A stretch of DNA of 18,189 nt from Deltaproteobacteria bacterium (GTDB lineage Bacteria > Desulfobacterota > Deferrimicrobia > Deferrimicrobiales > Deferrimicrobiaceae), in the NCBI GenBank assembly GCA_017889845.1, contig JAGGAJ010000014.1, positions 1 through 18,189 of the forward strand. Direction: 5' to 3'. Position 1 is the first letter of the stretch; every line of letters starts with the position of its first letter. The position numbers were made by a program, and so were the translations under genes. The notes under the pieces were generated by a model. That model saw only the letters and a list, made by a program, of their open reading frames with translations. It was not told the DNA's origin and made no database searches. This document shows, in pieces, positions 6,876-13,818 of this stretch.

Positions 6876-9422
6876 TTACGCTCCCTGGCCGCAGCATTTC
6901 TTGTACTTCTTGCCGGAGCCGCAGGGGCACGGGTCGTTCCGGCCGACCTTCGATCCCGTCCGCTTCTGCGTGGTCTGCCCGGCGCTCTTGATGTCGCCGC
7001 GGTTGAGGGACACCCGGCCCGGCCTCCGCGCCGCCTCCCGGGACGGGAGCGATGCGCGCTCCTCCTCCCGCTGCACCTTGACCAGGAACAGGCGCCGGAG
7101 GGACTCCTCCTTGATGCGGTAGACCAGGTCGGAGAAGAGGTCGAACCCCTCCCGCTGGTACTCCTTGAGCGGGTCCTTCTGCGCGTACCCCCGGAGGCCG
7201 ATCCCCTCCTTCAGGTGGTCCATCGACAGGAGGTGGTCCTTCCACAGGGCGTCGACGGTCGAAAGGAGGAACATGCGCTCGAGGTAGCGCATCGCGTCGT
7301 CGCCATACTCGGCCTCCTTTTGCGCGTAGAATGCCTCGGCGCCCTCCCGGATCCGCGAAGCGAGGTCGGACGGGGCGATCTTCGCCGCGGCGGGGTCCGG
7401 CAGCTCCGGGCGGAACCCGAACTGGGCGTGCACCGCCGTCGAAAGCCCCTCGAGGTCCCACTCCTCGGGGTGGGTCTTCTCGCCGGAGAACCTCCCCGCC
7501 AGCTCGTCCGCCAGCTCCCCCGCGAACTCGAAGACGAGGTCCCGAAGGTTTTCGCTCTGGAACAGCTCGCGGCGCATGTCGTAGATCACCGTCCGCTGCC
7601 GGTTCATCACGTCGTCGTACTCGAGGAGGTGCTTCCGGATGTCGAAGTTGTGCGCCTCGACCTTCTTCTGGGCGTTCTCCACCGACTTGTTGATGAGGGG
7701 GTGCTCGATCGGCTCCCCTTCCTCCATCCCCAGCTTCTCCATGATCGGGGAGATCCGTTCGGACCCGAAGATCCGGAGCAGGTCGTCCTCCAGGGAGAGG
7801 TAGAAGCGCGAGGAGCCCGGGTCCCCCTGCCGGCCCGCGCGGCCGCGCAGCTGGTTGTCCACCCGGCGGGACTCGTGGCGCTCCGTCCCGATGATGTGGA
7901 GCCCTCCCTTTCCCACGACCCCCTCGCCGAGCTTGATGTCCACCCCGCGGCCCGCCATGTTCGTGGCGATGGTCACTTTCCCGGGCTGCCCGGCCTCGGC
8001 GATGATCTGCGCCTCCCTCTCGTGGTGCTTGGCGTTCAGCACGTTGTGGGGGATGCCGTGGCGCGTCAGAATCCCGGAGAGGCGCTCGGACTTCTCGATG
8101 GACACGGTGCCCACCAGCACCGGCCGCCCCTCGGCGTGCAGCGCCCGGACCTCCTCCAGCACGGCGTGGAACTTCTCCCGCTCCGTGCGGTAGATCTGGT
8201 CGGAGAGGTCCTCCCGGACCATCGGCTGGTTCGTCGGGATGATGGTGACCCCGAGCTTGTAGATCTGCTGGAACTCGGCCGCCTCCGTGTCGGCGGTGCC
8301 GGTCATCCCGGCGAGCTTCTCGAACATGCGGAAGTAGTTCTGGAAGGTGATGGTCGCCAGCGTCTGGTTCTCGTTCTCGACCTTGACCCCCTCCTTGGCC
8401 TCCACCGCCTGGTGCAGCCCGTCGGACCAGCGCCGGCCGGGCATCAGGCGGCCCGTGAACTCGTCGACGATGACCACCTCGCCGTCCTTGACCATGTAGT
8501 CCACGTCCCGGTGGAACAGCACGTGGGCCTTCAGCGCCTGGTTGACGTGGTGGAGGATCTCGATGTTGCGCGGGTCGTAGAGGTTGTCCACGGAGAGGAG
8601 GCGTTCGATCTTCGGGATCCCGGCCTCCTCGGTGAGGAGCACCTGGCGGGCCTTCTCGTCCACCTTGTAGTCCGCGTCCTTCTTGAGGAAGGGGATGACG
8701 GAGTTCACCCGCACGTAGAACTCGGTGGACTCCTCCGCGGGGCCCGAGATGATGAGAGGGGTCCGCGCCTCGTCGATGAGGATCGAGTCCACCTCGTCCA
8801 CGATCGCGTAGTGCAGTTCCCGCTGGACCATGTCTTCGAGGCGGAACTTCATGTTGTCCCGCAGGTAGTCGAAGCCGAACTCGTTGTTGGTCCCGTATGT
8901 GACGTCGGAGCGGTAGGACGCCTGCCGCTCCGCGTCGTCCATCCCGTGCACGATGACCCCGACCGTCAGCCCGAGGGACCGGTACAGCCGGCCCATCCAC
9001 TCCGCGTCGCGCTTCGCCAGGTAGTCGTTCACGGTGACGAGGTGAACGCCGCGGCCGGTGAGGGTGTTCAGGACGATGGGAAGGGTGGCCACCAGCGTCT
9101 TCCCCTCGCCGGTGCGCATCTCCGCGATCCGCCCCTCGTGGAGGACGACCCCCCCCACCAGCTGTACGTCGAAATGCCGCATGTCGAGGAACCGCCTCCC
9201 CGCCTCGCGGACGACGGCAAACACCTCGGGGAGGAGCGCGTCGAGGGCCTCCCCGTTCCCGGCGCGCTGCCGGAACGAGGCGATCCTGGCAGCGAGCCCG
9301 CCGTCGGGAAGGGAGCGGACCGAGGACTCCAGGGAGTTGACCCGGTCCACGACGGGCCGGATCCGGTCCAGCATCCGCTCGTTCGAGGTGCCGAACATTC
9401 TCTTCAGAAGATCACCGATCAT
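6876..9422 (-). CDS. secA: Preprotein translocase ATPase SecA
   Basis: SecA is the motor that drives unfolded preproteins through SecYEG across the inner membrane using ATP. The product is 848 residues, a little shorter than the 901-residue E. coli protein. N-terminal MIGDLLKRMFGTSNER is typical. Walker A is MRTGEGKT (102-109) and the DEAD-box Walker B is VDEVDS, with DEVD at 209-212. GMTGTADTEAAEF, TIATNMAGRGVDIKLG and GRAGRQGDPGSSRFYLSLEDDL mark the helicase and second nucleotide-binding domains. The C-terminal SEC-C zinc site NDPCPCGSGKKYKKCC uses C832, C834, C843 and C844 and normally binds SecB and phospholipid. ATG at 9422 matches family N-termini although the Shine-Dalgarno (GGGGGA) is weak. 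An intrinsic terminator separates it from the M23 peptidase gene upstream, while argJ follows within 4 bases. Confidence 0.98.
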   Translation of the reverse strand: MIGDLLKRMFGTSNERMLDRIRPVVDRVNSLESSVRSLPDGGLAARIASFRQRAGNGEALDALLPEVFAVVREAGRRFLDMRHFDVQLVGGVVLHEGRIAEMRTGEGKTLVATLPIVLNTLTGRGVHLVTVNDYLAKRDAEWMGRLYRSLGLTVGVIVHGMDDAERQASYRSDVTYGTNNEFGFDYLRDNMKFRLEDMVQRELHYAIVDEVDSILIDEARTPLIISGPAEESTEFYVRVNSVIPFLKKDADYKVDEKARQVLLTEEAGIPKIERLLSVDNLYDPRNIEILHHVNQALKAHVLFHRDVDYMVKDGEVVIVDEFTGRLMPGRRWSDGLHQAVEAKEGVKVENENQTLATITFQNYFRMFEKLAGMTGTADTEAAEFQQIYKLGVTIIPTNQPMVREDLSDQIYRTEREKFHAVLEEVRALHAEGRPVLVGTVSIEKSERLSGILTRHGIPHNVLNAKHHEREAQIIAEAGQPGKVTIATNMAGRGVDIKLGEGVVGKGGLHIIGTERHESRRVDNQLRGRAGRQGDPGSSRFYLSLEDDLLRIFGSERISPIMEKLGMEEGEPIEHPLINKSVENAQKKVEAHNFDIRKHLLEYDDVMNRQRTVIYDMRRELFQSENLRDLVFEFAGELADELAGRFSGEKTHPEEWDLEGLSTAVHAQFGFRPELPDPAAAKIAPSDLASRIREGAEAFYAQKEAEYGDDAMRYLERMFLLSTVDALWKDHLLSMDHLKEGIGLRGYAQKDPLKEYQREGFDLFSDLVYRIKEESLRRLFLVKVQREEERASLPSREAARRPGRVSLNRGDIKSAGQTTQKRTGSKVGRNDPCPCGSGKKYKKCCGQGA

Positions 9423-9457
9423 GGAGGGGTTCCCCCGGGAAACGCATTGTCAAGTCC

Positions 9458-9494
9458 AAAAAAAAAGCGCCCCGACGGGGAATCCCCCCGGGGC
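9458..9494 (-). terminator. Intrinsic terminator downstream of the M23 peptidase gene
   Basis: On the minus strand GCCCCG pairs with CGGGGC, with an inner GGGG/CCCC stem, followed two bases later by nine consecutive T (9466-9458). This is a classic Rho-independent terminator, the clearest in the window. It lies 56 bases after the peptidase stop and 36 bases before the secA start, so secA would need its own promoter in this short gap or rely on read-through. Confidence 0.88.
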
Positions 9495-9549
9495 AGCGGT
9501 GCCCATCCCTTCCGCGGGCCTCAGTGCTTCATTTCATGGATTGTAGCAT

Positions 9550-10380
9550 TCAGTTCAGGAAACGGGCGGGATTGACGGGGAGGCCGTTCACCCGGACCTC
9601 GTAGTGAAGGTGGGGCCCTGTGGTCCGCCCCGTGTTGCCGACCGTCCCCACCGGCTCCCCCTTTGCAACGAACGCTCCCTCCGCGACGACCCGCTCGGCA
9701 AGGTGGGCGTAGACGGAGCGGTACCCGGAGCCGTGGTCCAGCACGACCACGTTTCCCAGCAGCGCCTCGAAACTGCTCTTCACCACCGTCCCCGATGCGG
9801 ATGCAGCCACCTCCACTCCGGGTCGTGCGACGATGTCCATCCCGTGATGGAAAACGGGGGTATCGGTGAACGGGGAAGTGCGTACCCCGAAACCCGACGA
9901 GAGAATCCCGCGGATCGGCCACCCGCGCGGCACGCTCTCCAGGATCAGGCGCCGGGAGTCGAGTTTCTCGCCGATGAGGTCCAGGTCCTTGACGTCCACC
10001 AGCATGGCCTTCCGCATGCGGTCGAATTCCAGGTCCAGGAGTCGGTCCAGCCGGTGGGCCGCCGATCCCTCGGGGGTTTCCGCCCCGCCGATCCCGGTGT
10101 CCCCTCCGCCACGGAGGGATTCGTTCGCCTTCGCCAGCGACATCACCCGGTGGTCCATGGCCCGCAGCCGCTCGACCTCCGCCACAAGCCCTTCGAACTT
10201 GGTGTGCAGCTGGTAGAGGGCGAGGTCCTGCTCCGAGGCCCGCTCGCGGAGCGCCCGTAACTCCCGCAACTTCGATATGTTGTCACGGATATCGTAGATC
10301 CCCTGCGTCAGGAGTACGAAGAGCATGCCAAGGACCGTCGCGCCGACGACCGCTGCGGTGCGGCCGACACGAATCTCCAT
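9550..10380 (-). CDS. Membrane-anchored M23 (LytM/peptidoglycan endopeptidase-type) metallopeptidase
   Basis: This 276-residue protein is built like an envelope M23 peptidase: a short cytoplasmic start, one membrane segment (about residues 8-27, AAVVGATVLGMLFVLLTQG), a coiled-coil stretch (about 30-85 and again 108-145), then the zinc peptidase domain (about 153-276). Zinc ligands are visible: H178 and D182 in HHGMD, and the HLH motif H257-L-H259; H226 in VYAHL is the usual accompanying histidine. With a full ligand set it may be catalytic, cutting peptidoglycan cross-links, or act like an EnvC/NlpD-type activator (those usually lack ligands, so catalysis is favoured). ATG at 10380 is chosen because it directly precedes the membrane segment; the longer frame upstream covers the putative promoter. 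It has its own promoter candidate and terminator, so it is probably monocistronic. The specific bond cut cannot be named. Confidence 0.92.
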   Translation of the reverse strand: MEIRVGRTAAVVGATVLGMLFVLLTQGIYDIRDNISKLRELRALRERASEQDLALYQLHTKFEGLVAEVERLRAMDHRVMSLAKANESLRGGGDTGIGGAETPEGSAAHRLDRLLDLEFDRMRKAMLVDVKDLDLIGEKLDSRRLILESVPRGWPIRGILSSGFGVRTSPFTDTPVFHHGMDIVARPGVEVAASASGTVVKSSFEALLGNVVVLDHGSGYRSVYAHLAERVVAEGAFVAKGEPVGTVGNTGRTTGPHLHYEVRVNGLPVNPARFLN

Positions 10381-10459
10381 GGAACGCCCGGCGTACCCTA
10401 CGCGGAACGCGAACAGATGCTGCTCCCGCCGATCCTCCGGCACCCGGCCTCCACACCAC

Positions 10460-10481
10460 TCAGGATAGGGAAATACCCTGA
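10460..10481 (-). promoter_or_regulatory. Hairpin at the predicted transcript start of the M23 gene
   Basis: The minus strand reads TCAGGGTA-TTTCCC-TATCCTGA, an 8-bp stem with one G-U pair and a 6-base loop. It begins at the base after the candidate -10 box, so it would form at the very 5' end of the mRNA, about 80 bases before the start codon. It could stabilise the transcript or, as a DNA palindrome, be an operator. Function is inferred only. Confidence 0.35.
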
Positions 10482-10511
10482 ACGGTACCACACGGAAGCG
10501 CCGCCTGTCAA
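10482..10511 (-). promoter_or_regulatory. Candidate sigma-70 promoter for the M23 peptidase gene
   Basis: The minus strand has a perfect -35 box TTGACA (10511-10506), an 18-base spacer and TACCGT (10487-10482) as a weaker -10 box. It lies about 100 bases upstream of the chosen ATG, in the gap after the zinc-ribbon gene. Confidence 0.5.
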
Positions 10512-10520
10512 TAATACCAA

Positions 10521-10543
10521 AACCGCGGATATATCAAGCGGTT
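10521..10543 (-). terminator. Weak intrinsic terminator after the zinc-ribbon gene
   Basis: On the minus strand AACCGC pairs with GCGGTT (6 bp, 11-base AT-rich loop), followed by the U-rich stretch TTGGTATTATT. It starts 7 bases after the stop of the small zinc-ribbon gene. The stem is short, so it may be leaky; the TTGACA promoter box of the next gene follows directly. Confidence 0.45.
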
Positions 10544-10549
10544 GAGCCA

Positions 10550-10735
10550 CTATTCCCCCACCGCACGCTTCTTGGGTTTTTTCTCCGGCTCCCGCTTCCT
10601 CTCCAACACGGGGTCCACGATCCTGCCACAGTTTACGCACCGCCAGGCGTAAAACAGGTCCAGCATGTCCTGGAACCGCTCGAACACCATGGCTCCGTTG
10701 CACCGGGGGCACCGCATCCTCTTGATGTTTTCCAT
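10550..10735 (-). CDS. Small zinc-ribbon protein of unknown function
   Basis: A 61-residue protein with two CxxC knuckles, CPRC at residues 9-12 and CVNC at 33-36, spaced 20 residues apart as in a treble-clef or rubredoxin-like zinc ribbon. The segment between them (MVFERFQDMLDLFYAWR) is aromatic. The C-terminus is a strongly basic tail (RKREPEKKPKKR), which suggests nucleic acid or ribosome contact, though this is only inference. A strong ribosome site (GGAGGGGG) sits a few bases upstream of the ATG, which supports real translation. It is divergent from the GspE-like gene and followed by a weak terminator. No function is assigned. Confidence 0.8.
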   Translation of the reverse strand: MENIKRMRCPRCNGAMVFERFQDMLDLFYAWRCVNCGRIVDPVLERKREPEKKPKKRAVGE

Positions 10736-10807
10736 GCTACCCCCTCCTTTCTGCCTGTACGATGCCCCCGGCCAGGGGGGGTTTCACCCCTCTTTTCTCC
10801 AATCATG

Positions 10808-10837
10808 TTGCGGTTTCCCGCCGCCCCGGCTTATGAT
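10808..10837 (+). promoter_or_regulatory. Candidate promoter for the GspE-like ATPase gene
   Basis: TTGCGG (10808-10813) and TATGAT (10832-10837) are separated by 18 bases. The -10 box is a good match and the -35 box is partial. Transcription would begin near 10844, about 50 bases before the chosen GTG start. Confidence 0.4.
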
Positions 10838-10895
10838 GTCAGGAAAGCGGGTGGGCCGTCACTTGGCGCACACGGGAACAAGGGGCGATACCTAC

Positions 10896-12782
10896 GTGAG
10901 GAAGAAGCGTTTCGGGGAATTCCTCGTGGAGACCGGCCTTCTCACGGAGGCGGATCTCACCCTGGCCCTGTCGGAACAGCGGGTCCGGCGGGGAAAGCTC
11001 GGGGAGATGGTCGTCGCCCTCGGCCTCGCCACCGAGACGGAAATCTCCCAGGCCCTCTCGATCCAGCTCGGAATCCCGCTGATCGACCTGCCGAACACAC
11101 CCGTAGAGCCCCAGGCGATCGAGCTCATCCAGGAGAAGGTCGCCCGGAAGCATTTCATCGTCCCCGTCGCGATCGAACACAAGGAACTCCACCTGGCGAT
11201 GGCGGATCCGTTGAGCTTCGAGGCGTTCGAGGACGTCCGTTTCGCCTCCGGCTACACCATCAAGCCGTTCCTCGCCCCCCGCTCGGACGTCCTCTGGGCC
11301 ATCGACCAGCATTACCACCTCGGGTCCTCCCTCAGCACCATCGTCAAGGACATCGCCGACGAGCGGAGGGTCGAGGTGTTGCAGAAGGAAGGCGGGGAGC
11401 CCGACGAGAGGGACCTCGACGACCTCCGGAAGAAGAGCTCCGCCGCCCCCGTCATCCGGATGGTGAACCTGATCGTGGCGGAGGCGGTGGAGCTGAGGGC
11501 GTCGGACATTCACATCGAACCGACCCGGACGAACCTGCAGATCCGGAACCGCGTCGACGGAATCCTCCGGAAGACGATGGAGCTGCCGAAATGGGTCCAG
11601 GGGGCGGTGATCTCCCGCGTGAAGATCATGGCGAACATGGACATCGCGGAGAAGCGGCTCCCGCAGGACGGGAGGATCAGCGTCCGGGTCGGGGGACGGA
11701 ACCTCGACCTGCGGGTCTCCACCGTCCCGGCCTCCTTCGGCGAGAAGGTGGTCGTCCGGATCCTGGACTCGGCCAACGCCGGCATCCCGCTGGATTCCCT
11801 CGGGTTCTCGCCGCCGGAACTCCTGAAGTTGGAGGAAATCATCGGCCGGCCCCAGGGGATCCTCCTGGTCACCGGCCCGACGGGATCGGGAAAGACCACA
11901 ACCCTCTACGGGATCCTCAACCGGATCAAGAGCGTCGAGGACAACATCACCACCATCGAGGACCCGATCGAATACGAACTGGCGGGGATCAACCAGGTGT
12001 CGGTCCAGGAGAAGATCGGCCTCGGCTTCGCCACCATGCTGCGCGCCATGCTGCGGCAGGACCCCGATGTCATCATGGTGGGGGAGATGCGGGACCTGGA
12101 CACCACCACCATCGCCGTGCAGGCGGCGCTGACCGGCCACCTCGTGCTCTCGACGATCCACACCAACAGCTGCGTCGCCACGGTGACCCGCCTCCGGGAC
12201 CTGGGCGTCCCGTCCTACATGATCGCCTCCACGATCATCGGGATCCTCGCGCAGCGGCTGGTCCGGGTGATCTGCGCGAAGTGCCGGGTGCCGGCGGAGC
12301 CCACCGAGAAGGACATCCTTCGGCTGGGGCTGAAGCCCCGTATCCCCGTATTCCGCGGAGAGGGGTGCACCGCGTGCGGCGGCACGGGGTACAAGGGGCG
12401 CACCGGGCTGTACGAGATCCTCCCCTTCAGCCAGCCGATCCGGGACGTGATCGCGGCGAACGCCACGGAGAATGAACTCCGCCAGATGGCGATCTCGAAG
12501 GGGATGGTGACGCTCGGCCGCGCCGCGCTGGAGAAGGTGCTCACCGGGGTCACCACGGTGGACGAGGTGTACCGGGTGGTGGAGACCGAGGGGGACTTCG
12601 CCTCCGCCTGCCCGCAGTGCGCCACCCCGCTGGAGGCGGAGTTCGTCATGTGCCCCGCGTGCGGCTACACCGTCTCCTCGACGTGCCCGGGCTGCCGGAA
12701 GAGCCTCTCCCTGGAGTGGAAATTCTGCCCGTACTGCAGGTTCGACCTGCTGAAGCACGAACCGCGCCGCACGTTCGCCTGA
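10896..12782 (+). CDS. GspE/PilB-family secretion or type IV pilus ATPase with C-terminal double zinc ribbon
   Basis: This 628-residue ATPase belongs to the type II secretion/type IV pilus assembly family (GspE, PilB), whose cytoplasmic hexamers power pseudopilin or pilin polymerisation. The N-terminal domain (about 1-150) is GspE_N/MshEN-like with two similar motifs (residues 5-28 and 34-57). The ATPase core has Walker A GPTGSGKT (327-334), the Asp box IEDP (354-357), Walker B VIMVGEMRD (392-400) and the His box TGHLVLSTIHTN (413-424). The usual four-cysteine zinc site of GspE/PilB is C460, C463, C491 and C494. Unusually, the C-terminus then carries four more CxxC knuckles (C572/C575, C586/C589, C597/C600, C611/C614), a double zinc ribbon. 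GTG at 10896 is chosen because it gives the family N-terminus and has AAGGGG about 10 bases upstream; ATG codons near 10832 lack a ribosome site. No pilin, PilC/GspF or secretin gene is nearby, so it looks like an orphan and PilB versus GspE cannot be settled. Confidence 0.93.
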   Translation: MRKKRFGEFLVETGLLTEADLTLALSEQRVRRGKLGEMVVALGLATETEISQALSIQLGIPLIDLPNTPVEPQAIELIQEKVARKHFIVPVAIEHKELHLAMADPLSFEAFEDVRFASGYTIKPFLAPRSDVLWAIDQHYHLGSSLSTIVKDIADERRVEVLQKEGGEPDERDLDDLRKKSSAAPVIRMVNLIVAEAVELRASDIHIEPTRTNLQIRNRVDGILRKTMELPKWVQGAVISRVKIMANMDIAEKRLPQDGRISVRVGGRNLDLRVSTVPASFGEKVVVRILDSANAGIPLDSLGFSPPELLKLEEIIGRPQGILLVTGPTGSGKTTTLYGILNRIKSVEDNITTIEDPIEYELAGINQVSVQEKIGLGFATMLRAMLRQDPDVIMVGEMRDLDTTTIAVQAALTGHLVLSTIHTNSCVATVTRLRDLGVPSYMIASTIIGILAQRLVRVICAKCRVPAEPTEKDILRLGLKPRIPVFRGEGCTACGGTGYKGRTGLYEILPFSQPIRDVIAANATENELRQMAISKGMVTLGRAALEKVLTGVTTVDEVYRVVETEGDFASACPQCATPLEAEFVMCPACGYTVSSTCPGCRKSLSLEWKFCPYCRFDLLKHEPRRTFA

Positions 12783-12784
12783 TC

Positions 12785-12835
12785 CGCTACCCAGCGACGA
12801 GGTCTATCCCTTCGCGACCTCGTCGCCAGATAGCG
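12785..12835. terminator. Bidirectional hairpin between convergent genes
   Basis: Two 20-base arms (12785-12804 and 12816-12835) match at 17 of 20 positions, with the 11 innermost bases GCGACGAGGTC perfectly paired around an 11-base loop. The hairpin fills the 58-base gap between the plus-strand ATPase stop and the minus-strand oppF stop, where a shared terminator is expected. Neither strand has a following T run, so it may act through Rho, RNA 3'-end protection or transcript collision rather than as a textbook intrinsic terminator. Confidence 0.6.
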
Positions 12836-12840
12836 AAGGG

Positions 12841-13818
12841 TCAGACGAAGTGGCAGGCGGCGAAGCGGCCGGGGGAGACCTCGCGCAGCAGGGGGGAGAC
12901 TTCCGCGCACATCTTCTGCGCCATGAAGCAGCGCGTGTGGAACCGGCACCCCGGCGGCGGGGAGACGGGGCTTGGGATCTCCCCGGAGAGGACGATGCGC
13001 TCCCTCGGGGCGTCGCCGAGCATGGGGACGGCGGAGAGGAGGCTCCGGGTGTAGGGATGGAGCGGCCCGTGGAACAGTTCCTCCGCCGGTCCGCTCTCCA
13101 TCACCTTCCCCAGGTACATCACCGCCACCGCGTCGCTCATGTGGCGGATCACCCGCAGGTCGTGGGACACGAAGAGGTATGCCATCCCGTACTCCTCCTG
13201 GATGTCCCGGAGGAGATTCAGGATCTGCGCCTGCACGGAGACGTCCAGGGCGGACACCGGCTCGTCGGCCACCACCAGCCTCGGGGACAGTGCGATCGCC
13301 CGGGCGATCCCGATCCGCTGCCGCTGTCCGCCGGAGAACTCGTGAGGGTATTTCTCCCCCGCCTCCGCCGGCAGTCCTACCCGTTGCAGCAGCCTTCCCG
13401 CCCGGTCCCGGAGCTCCTGGCCCCGGGCCAGGCCGTGGACGAGCCACCCCTCCCCCACGATGTCCCGGACTTTCATCCGCGGGTTCAGGGAGGAGTACGG
13501 GTCCTGGAAGACGATCTGCATCTGCCTCCGCGTCGTGCGCAGGGCTTCCCCCGCCATGCGGGTGATGTCCTTCCCTTCGAACCGGATGGTTCCGGCGTCC
13601 GGGTCGATGAGCCGGATCGCGACGCGGGCCAGCGTGGTCTTCCCGCATCCCGACTCCCCGACGAGTCCCAGCGTTCTGCCGGGGGGAAGTTCGAGGGAGA
13701 CCCCGTCCACCGCGTGGACCCGCGCCTGCTCTGAGGAGAAGAACGACGTGCGCACGGGGAACGTCTTGTAGACGTTCGACAGGGAGAGCAGAGCGCCGTC
13801 CCGGACCGGTCCGCTCAT
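12841..13818 (-). CDS. oppF: Peptide ABC transporter ATP-binding protein, OppF/DppF type
   Basis: OppF is one of the two ATPases that power import of oligopeptides through the OppBC channel, on the cytoplasmic face of the inner membrane. The 325-residue product has Walker A GESGCGKT (54-61), Q-loop VFQDPYSSLNPRMKV, ABC signature FSGGQRQRIGIARAI, Walker B LVVADEPVSALD and H-loop FVSHDLRV. The C-terminal oligopeptide/dipeptide extension contains HPYTRSLLSAVP and cysteine motifs (PPGCRFHTRC, KMC, FAACH) typical of this subfamily. The ATG overlaps the oppD stop by 4 bases (ATGA). It is the last gene of the operon; the convergent hairpin follows 5 bases after its stop. Nickel or dipeptide specificity (NikE, DppF) is also possible since the family is hard to split by sequence. 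Confidence 0.92.
   Translation of the reverse strand: MSGPVRDGALLSLSNVYKTFPVRTSFFSSEQARVHAVDGVSLELPPGRTLGLVGESGCGKTTLARVAIRLIDPDAGTIRFEGKDITRMAGEALRTTRRQMQIVFQDPYSSLNPRMKVRDIVGEGWLVHGLARGQELRDRAGRLLQRVGLPAEAGEKYPHEFSGGQRQRIGIARAIALSPRLVVADEPVSALDVSVQAQILNLLRDIQEEYGMAYLFVSHDLRVIRHMSDAVAVMYLGKVMESGPAEELFHGPLHPYTRSLLSAVPMLGDAPRERIVLSGEIPSPVSPPPGCRFHTRCFMAQKMCAEVSPLLREVSPGRFAACHFV

Noticed and set aside
9423..9457. A TTGACA box (9453-9448, minus strand) between the terminator and secA as a secA promoter
   Set aside because: The matching -10 position 17 bases on reads ACCCCT, which is not a sigma-70 -10 box, and it would leave almost no leader. secA may rely on read-through or on a promoter that cannot be recognised by eye.
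6315..9575. A 1086-codon plus-strand open frame opposite secA
   Set aside because: It lies wholly antisense to a clearly functional secA and argJ start; its composition (many Val, Leu, His, Arg and no motifs) is that of a shadow frame.
10839..12758. A long minus-strand frame opposite the GspE-like ATPase
   Set aside because: It is antisense to a gene with a complete set of ATPase motifs, is rich in Asp, Gly and Arg, and lacks any recognisable domain.
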